Shown: piece after piece, positions 1 through 8,801 of the stretch
How the letters are laid out: each line of letters begins with the position of its first letter
Position numbering within the stretch: the stretch's first letter is position 1
From: Streptomyces sp. HB132
GTDB taxonomy: Bacteria > Actinomycetota > Actinomycetes > Streptomycetales > Streptomycetaceae
Assembly: GCF_016909575.1 (NCBI RefSeq)
Contig: NZ_JAFBGA010000004.1
Span: 1-64,000, forward strand
Direction of reading: 5' to 3'
DNA: 64,000 bases
Made by a program: the position numbers and the translations under genes
The notes under the pieces: model-generated
Databases searched by the model: none
Told to the model about the DNA's origin: nothing
What the model saw: only the letters and a program-made list of their open reading frames with translations

Positions 1-1107
1 CTGGACGCGGCGAAGGCGGCGCGGAACGACCCGGACGCGTCGGCGGTCGAGAAGAAGTCCCTGGAGACCCTGCTCGCCGCCAAGGAGTCGAACCGTCAGG
101 AGGCGGCGGCGCAGATGCGGAAGCTGGCGCAGTCGTACGCACTGTCGGCCTCGCAGTTGGACTCCCTGGAGAAGCCGGCGTTCCCGCCTCCGCCGGGGGC
201 GATTGTGCCGCCTGAGGAGGGCACGAGGTACGGGAGTGCCGGGCGTGAGTTCGGGGCCCCGCCTGTGGGTGGCGGAGCGCCGACGTATGCGACGGCAACT
301 GGGCCGGGCGGACGTACGGTGGAGGTTGCAGCCGCACCGCCGGGACACACCGGTTCCGCGCCCATTCATCCGGAGAGTGCCTCTGTGCCAGAGGCTGTCG
401 AAATGGAAATCGCCGGAGCCACTGCGTTGCCAGATGCTCCGTCGAACCCCTCGGCGATTCCTCCCAGCGCGAGTAGCGGTAGGAGTGAAGTCGGTCTGCC
501 GTCGACAGCGCACGTCGTAGCGCCCGGCCTGGGTGGAGGCCGCTTCGCCGTCTCACCGGTGACAGGTGGTGGCAGGCCAGTTGGAAGCACACGTCCGCCT
601 GTTCCGACCTCCAGTTGGGGAAATTCTGGCGTCGGAGGGAGTAATCGGCCTCCACGTGACAGCGGAATCGTAGGCGGCCGCCCTGCCGTGCAGGCCCCCG
701 TCCGAGACGGTCTCCCTCGTGGCACCGTGGTCGGTGGAGAAGGGGCGCATGCCGGTCGCGCGCCGATGGGGCAGGGCGCAGGAACGGGAGGTGCCGGAGG
801 CGCACGGGGTGGCAACGTCGGGGGCCGCCGCCTCACAGGCGAGTCCGGTGGAGTGGTGGGCGGTCGTCCCCAGCAGACGGGGCGCGCATCCGGTCGCCCT
901 TTCACCTCAGGGGGCACCGGCTTGGTGCGCGGCGCGGCGCCTGCAGAAGGTGTTCGGGCTGGCCAGGCAGGACGTGGGGGCGCCATTACCCCTCAGAGGC
1001 CGGGACAGCCGCGTCGCGATGAGGGCGAACGGCCGGACTATCTCGTTGAGGATGAGGAAACGTGGCTCCGGGGCCGTCCGCGGGGTGTTCCGCCAATCAT
1101 CGACTGA
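1..1107 (+). CDS. C-terminal part of a Pro/Gly-rich type VII secretion-associated protein (5' end outside window)
   Basis: The frame is open from base 1, so the start lies upstream. The visible part begins with an Ala/Lys/Glu-rich helical stretch (about 55 residues), then becomes a long low-complexity region rich in Gly, Pro, Arg and Thr. It ends in an acidic patch (PDYLVEDEETW) and a PPIID tail. From memory this acidic tail recurs in streptomycete WXG100/PPE-like proteins encoded beside mycosin proteases, and a mycosin gene follows 26 bases downstream. That supports a T7SS-linked role, but the part that would prove it is missing. No catalytic motif is visible. Confidence 0.6.
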   Translation: MDAAKAARNDPDASAVEKKSLETLLAAKESNRQEAAAQMRKLAQSYALSASQLDSLEKPAFPPPPGAIVPPEEGTRYGSAGREFGAPPVGGGAPTYATATGPGGRTVEVAAAPPGHTGSAPIHPESASVPEAVEMEIAGATALPDAPSNPSAIPPSASSGRSEVGLPSTAHVVAPGLGGGRFAVSPVTGGGRPVGSTRPPVPTSSWGNSGVGGSNRPPRDSGIVGGRPAVQAPVRDGLPRGTVVGGEGAHAGRAPMGQGAGTGGAGGARGGNVGGRRLTGESGGVVGGRPQQTGRASGRPFTSGGTGLVRGAAPAEGVRAGQAGRGGAITPQRPGQPRRDEGERPDYLVEDEETWLRGRPRGVPPIID

Positions 1108-1133
1108 GCTGCAGGAAACGGCAAAGGAATCGG

Positions 1134-2522
1134 ATGCTTACTAGCATTAGTGATGTGGGAGTTACCCGGCGAGTCATTGTCCCTGCGGTGATGGGGATTC
1201 TGCTGACCGGGGGGATCGCGACACCCGCGCATTCTGATTCGGCCCGTTCCGAGCAGTGGCACCTGGATGCGATGAAGGCCGAGAAGATGTGGGAAACGAG
1301 TGCTGGCGCAGGTGTCACCGTTGCCGTTATCGACACAGGCGTGGATGCAACGAATCCTGACCTTGACGGACAGGTGCTCAAGGGGCTGAATCTGGAGCAC
1401 GATGCGCCTGGAAGCGAGCTTGAGGATTACAGCGGTCACGGGACGGGGATCGCTGGCATTATCGCTGGAACAGGAAAGGCCGGAGGGGGTTATGGGGCTT
1501 TCGGGTTGGCGCCCGAGGCGAAAATTCTCCCCATCCGCATTCCTGACGCCACCAGGGCTGCGAATCAAGATTCCGCCGACGAGCGGTTCCATGCGAATAT
1601 CCCAAAAGCTATTCGATATGCCGTTGACCACGGCGCCAAGGTTGTCAACATTTCACTGGGAGTGACGACCAATTCGCGGCAGTTGGAAGATGCTGTCAGC
1701 TATGCCCTGGGTGCGGGTGCGCTCGTTTTTGCGGCTGTTGGAAATAGTGGTGATGCTGCGAACGTGACCGAATACCCGGCTGGCACGCCTGGCGTAGTGG
1801 GGGTGGGTGCCATTGGGCGGGACCTTAAGAGGACAGAGGAATCTCAGTACGGTCCGCAGGTAGATCTCACGGCACCTGGCGAGGAAATGATTCATGCCTG
1901 TGGCGGACCATCAGGATTCTGCGAGTCGCACGGGACCAGTGATGCGTCCGCCCTGGCTTCCGCCTCCGCCGCGCTTATCTGGTCCAAGTACCCGGACTGG
2001 ACCAACAACCAGGTCCTTCGGGTACTGCTCAATACGGCCGGTGGCCCCACGACCGGTGAGGAGCGTGCGGATGACATCGGTTACGGCATCGTCCGCCCCC
2101 GGATTGCGCTGAAGACCCCTGGCGACCCGGGCCCCGCAGATGAGTACCCGCTCCCGGATCTCGCTGCGGCCGAGTCCCCGACGCCCTCCGCAGAGCCGTC
2201 CCAGGCCGCTGGTGGTCCCGAGGATTCCGAAGAGAGCGGCAAGCCGGCGGCTGCACCCGCGCCCGACGACAGCAGTAGCAACACCGCCCTCTGGGTCGGC
2301 CTGGGCATCGGTGCGGCCGCCCTCATCGGCGCTGCAGTGGCAGTCATGGTCGTCCGCTCCCGCCGTCGAAGCGCCACCCGCACTGTCTCGCACCCGTACC
2401 AGCCGCCGCACGGCTATCAGCAGCAACCGCAGCCCCCGTACCCGTCGTACGGGCCCCCTCCCGGTGCTTCCGGACCCGGCGCACCGTACGGCGGCCCTCC
2501 AGGCCAAGGTCCCACCGTCTGA
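1134..2522 (+). CDS. mycP: Type VII secretion-associated serine protease, mycosin (subtilisin family S8)
   Basis: A secreted, membrane-anchored subtilisin-like protease. The chosen ATG (462 aa) follows an AAAGGA ribosome site and gives a clean signal peptide (residues 12-33, ending TPAHS). The triad is visible: Asp67 in VAVIDTGVD, His102 in YSGHGTG, Ser269 in HGTSDAS, with oxyanion Asn204 in AVGNSG. After the protease domain comes a Pro/Ala/Ser-rich linker, a membrane segment (about residues 393-415), then Arg residues and a cytoplasmic Tyr/Pro/Gln-rich tail. This layout is that of mycosins, which act at ESX/T7SS membrane complexes. The preceding gene ends just upstream, probably in the same operon. 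No ecc core gene is in the window, so it may serve a machine encoded upstream. Confidence 0.88.
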   Translation: MLTSISDVGVTRRVIVPAVMGILLTGGIATPAHSDSARSEQWHLDAMKAEKMWETSAGAGVTVAVIDTGVDATNPDLDGQVLKGLNLEHDAPGSELEDYSGHGTGIAGIIAGTGKAGGGYGAFGLAPEAKILPIRIPDATRAANQDSADERFHANIPKAIRYAVDHGAKVVNISLGVTTNSRQLEDAVSYALGAGALVFAAVGNSGDAANVTEYPAGTPGVVGVGAIGRDLKRTEESQYGPQVDLTAPGEEMIHACGGPSGFCESHGTSDASALASASAALIWSKYPDWTNNQVLRVLLNTAGGPTTGEERADDIGYGIVRPRIALKTPGDPGPADEYPLPDLAAAESPTPSAEPSQAAGGPEDSEESGKPAAAPAPDDSSSNTALWVGLGIGAAALIGAAVAVMVVRSRRRSATRTVSHPYQPPHGYQQQPQPPYPSYGPPPGASGPGAPYGGPPGQGPTV

Positions 2523-2543
2523 ATCCGCAAGGGCGACAGCCCT

Positions 2544-2795
2544 TCAGGCTTTGTACCCGGGAAGCCTGAGGCCGCGACTGTCGGCGACGCGGAGGGCATC
2601 GGTCAAGCACTCCGCGAGCCGCTGACTTACGTAGAACAGCTCATCCGCCGTGGGGCGTTCGAGCCTTCGGATCATGGTGCGGGAGAGACGGAGGACCTCC
2701 CTTCCCGTGTCGAGTTGCGTAGTTTCGATGCTGTCGGCCAGGCGTGAAAGGTGGCTATGCGCGGCAGGAGGGCCGGTTGTCCGTCCGCCCCGCAC
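2544..2795 (-). CDS. Small conserved streptomycete protein, probably frameshifted at its N-terminus
   Basis: The frame encodes a helical protein (SRLADSIETTQLDTGREVL... ending RVADSRGLRLPGYKA). From memory it resembles a family of about 90-100 aa Streptomyces proteins that begin with an RLLPW motif followed by a GKP segment and SRLAD. Here the RLLPW-CGADGQPALL part lies in another frame, starting at a GTG at 2830 behind a GAGGAG site, and would join this frame near 2770. The GTG at 2795 is therefore only the first start left in this frame. Function unknown; the family often sits beside regulators. It runs convergent to mycP and divergent from the remnant at 2853. Confidence 0.5.
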   Translation of the reverse strand: MRGGRTTGPPAAHSHLSRLADSIETTQLDTGREVLRLSRTMIRRLERPTADELFYVSQRLAECLTDALRVADSRGLRLPGYKA

Positions 2796-2852
2796 CAGGG
2801 CAGCAGTCGCGGGCGACTGGTCTGGGTCACGTCATAGCTCCTCAGTAGGTGG

Positions 2853-3476
2853 ATGCCATGTCCCCGGGCCGTCACGCCCTTGGCGCAGGTAAATGCCGAC
2901 GGCGACATTGACACGGGGGATGCTCGAAGGGCAGTGAGGATCGGATCCGGGGCGCAGGGGATCCTGGATCAGGCCCGCGCGGACCAGATCGAGGCGACGA
3001 ACCTCAAGACCCACGAGGATTACGAGAAAGCGGCAGAAAAGCGTGCTGGATGGATGGAGTTCGGTAGCACCGCGGCCCTCGGCGCCGGAGTGGCGACAGC
3101 TGCATTCTTCCTGCCCGCCGCCCCGGTCATCGGCGCTGGCGCACTCCTGGTACCCATTTTCACCGACACGGCAACTGGAGCCGTCGAGCAGGTCATGGGA
3201 GATGTGCTGGGGGGCATGGGCGAGAAAGTGATCGACGAGAACAAAGAGAAGATGGACGATCTCAACGACACAGAAAAATATGCCGTGTACACCGCTGGAG
3301 AGGTCTACACGGAGACGCCGGTCGAAGATTTCGTGTCGCGTCACAAAGAAGAGATCGACAAGTTGGAAGCCAGGACGAAGGGCTCGTTGGTCGAGGACCT
3401 GCATGTATCCAGGCTCGTCGGATATCAAGACGGGAACCTTCGTGCGCGGGCCCAAGGCGCCGGGCCCGAGGCCTGA
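2853..3476 (+). pseudogene. C-terminal remnant of a T7SS effector-like protein, paralogous to the 762-aa protein at 8802-11090
   Basis: The product matches only the last third of the intact 762-aa protein. GAQGILDQARADQIEA aligns with EARGILDHSRVQQAET, followed in both by a Gly/Ala/Val hydrophobic stretch (FGSTAALGAGVATAAFF against LGAGVVVGGGIAAIPL), an acidic helix and a short polar tail. Homology begins near base 2880; nothing upstream on this strand encodes the WXG-like N-terminus or the middle. A lipoprotein gene follows, as in the intact cassette. I read it as a 5'-truncated copy. The ATG at 2853 is merely the first in frame, and expression is doubtful. Confidence 0.6.
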
Positions 3477-3507
3477 TCTGTGCGTACGGCCCCGTCGGGG
3501 GCAACGG

Positions 3508-4220
3508 ATGGTGGTGAGCGGACGGATGGGGATGAACCGAACTCGAGACAAGAGAAGTGAGTGCGAGAGGGTCCGGCGATTGCTGACAGCCGTGGGAGCG
3601 GTCTTGGCGTTGGGGGCTGGAGGCGTGGCATGCGGCTCCGGCGAGGAGGAGCACCCGCAGTTCGTCGGGGCCGATGAGGTGTGCGGCGGTCTGTTCGCCG
3701 GCCCACTGGCGGAGATGCTCGAAAAGGTGACGGGGAAGACGGTCTTCGCCTGGGCGAACGGAAAGGGCATGGAGAAGGTCGTGGCGGCCCTCAAGGAGGG
3801 TTATGCGTCCGGACGTTCGTGGGCTGGCGGAGCACACCTGTGTGAACCCGATCCGAAGGGAGGGGGCCTGGGTGATGAAGCGGGCATCTTGTTCTCCATG
3901 TACGCCCCGCAGGATGTGGAGGACGAGCGTCTTCCGGCCGGTGGCGAGCTGTACACCATGGGTTTGCAGTCTTCGGTGAGGCGGGGGGGGGTGCATCGCT
4001 TTACTTCGAATGCGTAAGCCCTCAGTTGGACGGGTCGGACAAGACGCCGTTGCGGATCCAGGGCGGTTTCGGGCGGGGGAAGAGCGATGCGCCCGATACG
4101 CGTGAGTACCGCAATATGAACATGCAGATTCTGCATGCGATGACGCTCAAGCTGGTGAAGGAACTCGACTGCGAGAACAACGGCGGGCTGCCGGAGATCC
4201 CCGTACTCACGCCGAAATAG
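3508..4220 (+). pseudogene. Lipoprotein gene, paralogue of the one at 8113-8799, broken by a one-base frameshift in a G-run
   Basis: The first frame gives a signal peptide (VRRLLTAVGAVLALGAGG) with a lipobox-like GVAC, then EVCGGLFAGPLAEML, which aligns with QICDGALGPVGAPAL of the intact lipoprotein. It stops at 4017 after a run of nine Gs (3983-3991). Adding one G restores RRGGGASLYFEC, matching HRGGGATLVFSC in the paralogue, and then runs through DGSDKTPLRIQGGFG to VKELDCENNGGLPEIPVLTPK at 4220. The gene was therefore one reading frame. A sequencing error in the homopolymer would give the same picture. ATG 3526 and 3532 are alternative starts. Confidence 0.72.
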
Positions 4221-4287
4221 CGTCCTGGGTACAAGGGAACGGCCGCCCCCGCGCCATGGGGTGGCCGTACCCTTTCGGGTCCTCCGC

Positions 4288-4362
4288 TGGAGGCCGTGAC
4301 CGGATTCGAACCGGTGTAACTCGAGTTGCAGTCGAGCCCCTGAACCACTCGGGCACACGGCC
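4288..4362 (-). tRNA. tRNA-Cys (GCA), CCA encoded
   Basis: The reverse complement folds as a full cloverleaf. The acceptor GGCCGTG pairs with CACGGCC; the anticodon stem CTCGA/TCGAG carries loop CTGCAAC with anticodon GCA; the T-arm is ACCGGTTCGAATCCGGT. The gene ends T-CCA, so CCA is encoded. It separates the decayed T7SS cassette, which lies on its 3' side, from the MFS gene. Confidence 0.93.
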
Positions 4363-4559
4363 GTGCGTTTCTTGATCTGCTGTCGACCGTACGGGGCAGC
4401 TGCGACCCGGCTCAAGGGCCGCGCGCGCGGCGCAATACGACTGCCATACCGCGTTCACGTTCACCGTCCGGGCGAGCCGTGGTCCTACGACCAAGGGACC
4501 GGCCCGATACCGCCCACCGACAGGGGTCACCCGCTGCGACGACCCTTACGCTGGGGCTC

Positions 4560-6026
4560 ATGACTGCCCTGGAACCCCATGACGCCGAGGTCACCGCCGC
4601 CCTCGTCGAGACCACTGCCGTCGAACCGGCGGAAGGCGTTCTCGGGCGGACCCACCGGGCGCTCAGCATCGGCATCGTCTCCGTCGTCCTGCTCATCGCC
4701 TTCGAGGCCACCGCCGTCGGCACCGCGATGCCGGTCGCGGCCAGGGAACTGCACGGCATCCCGCTCTACGCGTTCGCCTTCTCCGCGTACTTCACCACCA
4801 GCCTCTTCGCCATGGTGCTGTCCGGGCAGTGGGCCGACCGGCGCGGGCCGCTCGCTCCGCTCGCGACGGGGATCGGGGCGTTCGGGGTGGGGCTGCTGCT
4901 CTCCGGGACCGCAGGGAACATGTGGACGTTCATCCTGGGGCGGGCCGTCCAGGGCGTCGGCGGCGGGCTCGTGATCGTGGCGCTGTACGTGGTCATCGGG
5001 CGGGCCTACCCGGAGCGGATCCGGCCGAGCATCATGGCGGCGTTCTCGGCGGCCTGGATCGTCCCGTCCGTCGTCGGGCCACTCGCCTCGGGGACTGTGA
5101 CGGAACACCTCGGGTGGCGCTGGGTCTTCGTCGGCATCCCGGTCCTCATCCTCCTGCCGCTGGGCCTCGCGCTGCCCGCGATCCGGCGGATGGCGGGCGG
5201 GCCGGCGGACGCGCGGGCGGCGGCGGAGCCGTTCGACGGGCGCCGCATCCGGCTCGCGCTCGGGATCTCGGCGGGTGCCGGGCTGCTCCAGTACGCCGGG
5301 CAGGAGCTGCGGTGGCTCTCGCTGGTCCCGGCGCTGGCCGGTGCCGCGCTGCTCGTCCCCGCCGTGCGCGGACTGCTGCCCCCCGGGACCGTACGGGCCG
5401 CGCGGGGGCTGCCCGCGGTGATCCTGCTGCGGGGGATATCGGCCGGCTCCTTCATCGTCGCCGAGTCCTTCGTCCCCCTGATGCTCGTGACCCAGCGCGG
5501 TCTGTCCCCGACGATGGCCGGCCTGTCCCTGGCCGCCGGCGGGCTGACCTGGGCGCTCGGATCGTACGTACTGGCCCGGCCCCGGCTGGAGCCGCACCGG
5601 GGTGCGCTGATGACGGCGGGCATGGTGCTGGTGACCCTGTCGATCGTCGCCGCCCCGAGCGTGCTGATCGAGGCGGTACCGGTGTGGACCCTGGCCGTGG
5701 TCTGGGGGGTCGGCTGCTTCGGCATGGGCATGGTGATCGCCTCGACGAGCGTGCTGCTGCTGAAGCTGTCGGCACCGGAGGAGGCGGGGGCGAACTCGGC
5801 CGCGCTCCAGATCTCGGACGGGCTGTCCAACGCGCTGCTGCTCGCCGCGGGTGGTGCGGCGTTCGCCGCGCTCGGCGGCGGCGCGGTGGGCGCGGCGGCC
5901 CACGGGGCTGTGGGCGGCGGCGCGGTTGCAGCACATCCGGGGGCCTTCACCGTGGTCTTCCTGCCGATGGCGGCGGTCGCGCTGGTGGGCGTGTGGGTGG
6001 CCACGCGGGTACGGACGGACGTGTAG
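4560..6026 (+). CDS. MFS transporter, drug-efflux type
   Basis: A 488-aa polytopic membrane protein of the major facilitator superfamily. ATG 4560 is chosen because the following residues lead directly into the first helix (SIGIVSVVLLIAFEATAVGTAMP). MFS motif A is visible as GQWADRRGP after helix 2 and an antiporter-type motif with VVGPLASG in helix 5, which points to proton-driven export, probably of a drug or metabolite. Helices continue to the C-terminus, including a Gly/Ala-rich stretch near residues 445-475. It is a single gene with its own upstream region next to tRNA-Cys. The substrate cannot be read from sequence. Confidence 0.85.
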   Translation: MTALEPHDAEVTAALVETTAVEPAEGVLGRTHRALSIGIVSVVLLIAFEATAVGTAMPVAARELHGIPLYAFAFSAYFTTSLFAMVLSGQWADRRGPLAPLATGIGAFGVGLLLSGTAGNMWTFILGRAVQGVGGGLVIVALYVVIGRAYPERIRPSIMAAFSAAWIVPSVVGPLASGTVTEHLGWRWVFVGIPVLILLPLGLALPAIRRMAGGPADARAAAEPFDGRRIRLALGISAGAGLLQYAGQELRWLSLVPALAGAALLVPAVRGLLPPGTVRAARGLPAVILLRGISAGSFIVAESFVPLMLVTQRGLSPTMAGLSLAAGGLTWALGSYVLARPRLEPHRGALMTAGMVLVTLSIVAAPSVLIEAVPVWTLAVVWGVGCFGMGMVIASTSVLLLKLSAPEEAGANSAALQISDGLSNALLLAAGGAAFAALGGGAVGAAAHGAVGGGAVAAHPGAFTVVFLPMAAVALVGVWVATRVRTDV

Positions 6027-6265
6027 CACCGCGTGGGCGGTGTGCCAAGGTGCGCTGGACATGACCAAGATCGCGGAGCGGTTGCCCGGGTTCGCGAAGT
6101 AACTGCCTCCTGTGAAGCGGGTCTCAGCAGTGCCGAGGCACGGCGGATTCGTACGGGGTTCCGTCCCGCCCGCCGGTAGGGTGGCCCGGTTGTCGTATCG
6201 CGTACGGACTGCTTCCAGCCCGTACGGACAGGCCCCACGTACCCGAGTGCCCCGAACCGGAGACC

Positions 6266-8047
6266 GTGACTACTACCGCCTCCCACCACCTCTCACCCGC
6301 CTTTCCCGGCCGCGCCCCCTGGGGGACCGCCGGGAAGCTGCGCGCCTGGCAGCAGGGTGCGATGGAGAGATACATCCAGGACCAGCCGCGCGACTTCCTC
6401 GCGGTCGCGACGCCCGGCGCCGGGAAGACCACCTTCGCGCTGACCCTCGCCTCATGGCTGCTGCACCACCACGTGGTGCAGCAGATCACCGTCGTGGCGC
6501 CCACCGAGCACCTCAAGAAGCAGTGGGCGGAGGCCGCCGCCCGCATAGGCATCAAGCTCGACCCCGAGTACAGCGCCGGACCGGTGAGCAAGGAGTACCA
6601 CGGGGTCGCGATCACGTACGCCGGTGTCGGCGTGCGCCCGATGCTGCACCGCAACCGGTGCGAGCAGCGCAAGACCCTCGTGATCCTCGACGAGATCCAC
6701 CACGCCGGCGACTCGAAGTCCTGGGGCGAGGCATGCCAGGAGGCGTTCGACCCGGCGACGCGGCGGCTCGCGCTCACCGGTACGCCGTTCCGGTCCGACA
6801 CCAACCCGATCCCGTTCGTGGCGTACGAGGAGGGCAACGACGGCATCCGCCGTTCCTCGGCCGACTACACCTACGGCTACGGCAACGCGCTCGCCGACGG
6901 GGTCGTCCGGCCCGTGATCTTCCTCAGCTACAGCGGCAACATGCGCTGGCGCACCAAGGCCGGGGACGAGATCGCGGCCCGGCTCGGGGAGCCGATGACG
7001 AAGGACGCCATCGGCCAGGCCTGGCGCACCGCGCTGTCGCCCACGGGCGACTGGATCCCCAACGTGCTGTCCGCCGCCGACAAGCGGCTGACCGAGGTCC
7101 GTAAGGGCATTCCGGACGCGGGTGGGCTCGTCATCGCGACGGACCAGGAGTCGGCGCGCGCGTACGCCAAGATCCTCAAGTCGGTCACCGGTGAGAAGCC
7201 GACGGTGGTCCTCTCCGACGAGAAGGCCGCGTCCAAGAACATCGACAAGTTCAGCCAGGACGGTTCGCGCTGGATGGTCGCGGTCCGGATGGTCTCGGAG
7301 GGCGTCGACGTACCCCGGCTCGCGGTCGGCGTGTACGCGACGACCATCTCGACGCCGCTCTTCTTCGCCCAGGCCGTCGGCCGTTTCGTACGGTCGAGGC
7401 GCCGGGGTGAGACGGCCTCCGTCTTCGTGCCGACCATCCCGATGCTGCTCGACTTCGCGAACGAGATGGAGGTCGAGCGCGACCACGTTCTCGACAAGCC
7501 GAAGAAGGGCAGCGACGAGGAGAACCCCTTCGCCGAGGAGGACCAGCTCCTCGCCGACGCGGAGAAGCTCGAGGACGAGGAGACCGAGGACCAGCTGCCC
7601 TTCGAGGCACTGGAGTCCGACGCGGTCTTCGACCGGGTGCTCTACGACGGTGCCGAATTCGGTATGCAGGCACACCCGGGGAGCGAGGAGGAGCAGGACT
7701 ACCTGGGCATCCCGGGCCTCCTGGAGCCCGACCAGGTGCAGCTGCTGCTCCAGAAGCGGCAGACCCGGCAGATCGCGCACAGCCGCCAGAAGCCGGCCGC
7801 GGAGGCCGACCTACTGGAGAAGGCCGCGGAGGAGCGGCCGGTCGTCACGCACAAGAAGCTGCTGGAGCTGCGCAAGCAGCTCAACACGATGGTGTCGGCG
7901 TACACGCACCAGAGCGGCAAGCCGCACGGGGTGATCCACACCGAACTGCGGAGGGTGTGCGGCGGCCCGCCGAGTGCGGAGGCCACGGCCGGGCAGATCC
8001 AGGACCGGATCAAGAAGGTCCAGGAGTGGGCCACGCGGATGCGCTGA
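6266..8047 (+). CDS. SF2 DEAD/DEAH-box helicase, XPB/RecG-like core
   Basis: A 593-aa ATP-dependent nucleic-acid translocase. Motif I is ATPGAGKT (residues 48-55), motif II DEIH (142-145), motif III TGTPFR (171-176). The second RecA lobe has MVSEGVDVPRLAVG (motif V) and QAVGRFVRSRR (motif VI). A highly acidic insert around residues 410-445 (EDEETEDQ) precedes a helical C-terminus. GTG 6266 starts at the known N-terminal pattern MTTTASHHL. It is monocistronic and widely conserved in streptomycetes. The substrate is unknown; the core resembles DNA repair or transcription-coupled helicases rather than RNA DEAD-box enzymes. Confidence 0.88.
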   Translation: MTTTASHHLSPAFPGRAPWGTAGKLRAWQQGAMERYIQDQPRDFLAVATPGAGKTTFALTLASWLLHHHVVQQITVVAPTEHLKKQWAEAAARIGIKLDPEYSAGPVSKEYHGVAITYAGVGVRPMLHRNRCEQRKTLVILDEIHHAGDSKSWGEACQEAFDPATRRLALTGTPFRSDTNPIPFVAYEEGNDGIRRSSADYTYGYGNALADGVVRPVIFLSYSGNMRWRTKAGDEIAARLGEPMTKDAIGQAWRTALSPTGDWIPNVLSAADKRLTEVRKGIPDAGGLVIATDQESARAYAKILKSVTGEKPTVVLSDEKAASKNIDKFSQDGSRWMVAVRMVSEGVDVPRLAVGVYATTISTPLFFAQAVGRFVRSRRRGETASVFVPTIPMLLDFANEMEVERDHVLDKPKKGSDEENPFAEEDQLLADAEKLEDEETEDQLPFEALESDAVFDRVLYDGAEFGMQAHPGSEEEQDYLGIPGLLEPDQVQLLLQKRQTRQIAHSRQKPAAEADLLEKAAEERPVVTHKKLLELRKQLNTMVSAYTHQSGKPHGVIHTELRRVCGGPPSAEATAGQIQDRIKKVQEWATRMR

Positions 8048-8112
8048 GCCGGGCGCCCTGGAGGCCCTGGTGCGCGGACGGCGCGATCCGTCCGTGCACC
8101 GGGGCCTCGCTG

Positions 8113-8799
8113 TCATCCAGTCAGGGCGTCCGGAACCTCGGAGGGCAGCTTCGCCTGCGTGGCGCAGCCGAGCTCCTCGGCCATGGCGCGAGACACGGCA
8201 GTGAGCACGGCGATTTGGTCCTTGTCCGTACTGTCAGGCGCGACCTGGCCCTTTGTCACGGTGAGTCTTGCCCTTACATACGGAGTGCTTCCCTCTCCGT
8301 CTCCCTTCGTGGAGCAGGAGAAGACCAGAGTGGCACCGCCGCCTCGATGAGTGACCGCGAATCGGCCCAGGGGATAGACCGACAGATCGTCCGTGGACAC
8401 CTTCGTCGGATCTGAATGGCTGTCCCTCGCCTCGAAGTCGATGGTGAGCACCGGGAAGTCCCTGTCGACCTTGTACGGCTGGCACTGGTTGCGGTCACTC
8501 AGGTCGTCATGGAGACGCTTTGCGGCGAGTGGCAGGGAGAATGCATTCGGATCGCCGTTCCCGTTGGAGCCGTCGAGTTCCGTGAAACGGTCCGTCCCGC
8601 TGATGCGTTCCAGCGCGGGTGCACCCACGGGCCCCAGGGCCCCGTCGCAGATCTGGGACGGGGAGAGCCCCTTCGGCTGCTCAGGTCCGGCGTTGCTGCA
8701 TCCGGAGACCACGATGACGACCAGTGCTCCGGTCAGAGCCAGGCGAGCCGTCGACCCCATCGAGTCGGACTCCTTCACCTTCATGACCCTTCGTCGCAT
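8113..8799 (-). CDS. Secreted lipoprotein of the T7SS-like cassette
   Basis: A 228-aa protein with signal sequence LALTGALVVIVVSGC (lipobox VSGC), so it is probably lipid-anchored outside the membrane. The mature part has three further spaced Cys residues (QICDG, RNQCQP, VFSCS) and a fourth near the end (EELGC), suggesting disulfides. ATG 8799 has AAGGG six bases upstream; ATG 8760 behind AAGGAG is also plausible and gives a shorter n-region. It starts three bases after the stop of the 762-aa gene, so the two are co-transcribed. A broken paralogue follows the truncated large gene at 3508. The fixed pairing suggests a partner or immunity role, which is inference. Confidence 0.75.
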   Translation of the reverse strand: MRRRVMKVKESDSMGSTARLALTGALVVIVVSGCSNAGPEQPKGLSPSQICDGALGPVGAPALERISGTDRFTELDGSNGNGDPNAFSLPLAAKRLHDDLSDRNQCQPYKVDRDFPVLTIDFEARDSHSDPTKVSTDDLSVYPLGRFAVTHRGGGATLVFSCSTKGDGEGSTPYVRARLTVTKGQVAPDSTDKDQIAVLTAVSRAMAEELGCATQAKLPSEVPDALTG

Positions 8800-8801
8800 G
8801 A

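Noticed and set aside
6061..6102. Thirteen-codon ORF (MTKIAERLPGFAK) after the MFS gene
   Set aside because: Too short, no ribosome site of note; might be the tail of a lost gene, but unsupported.
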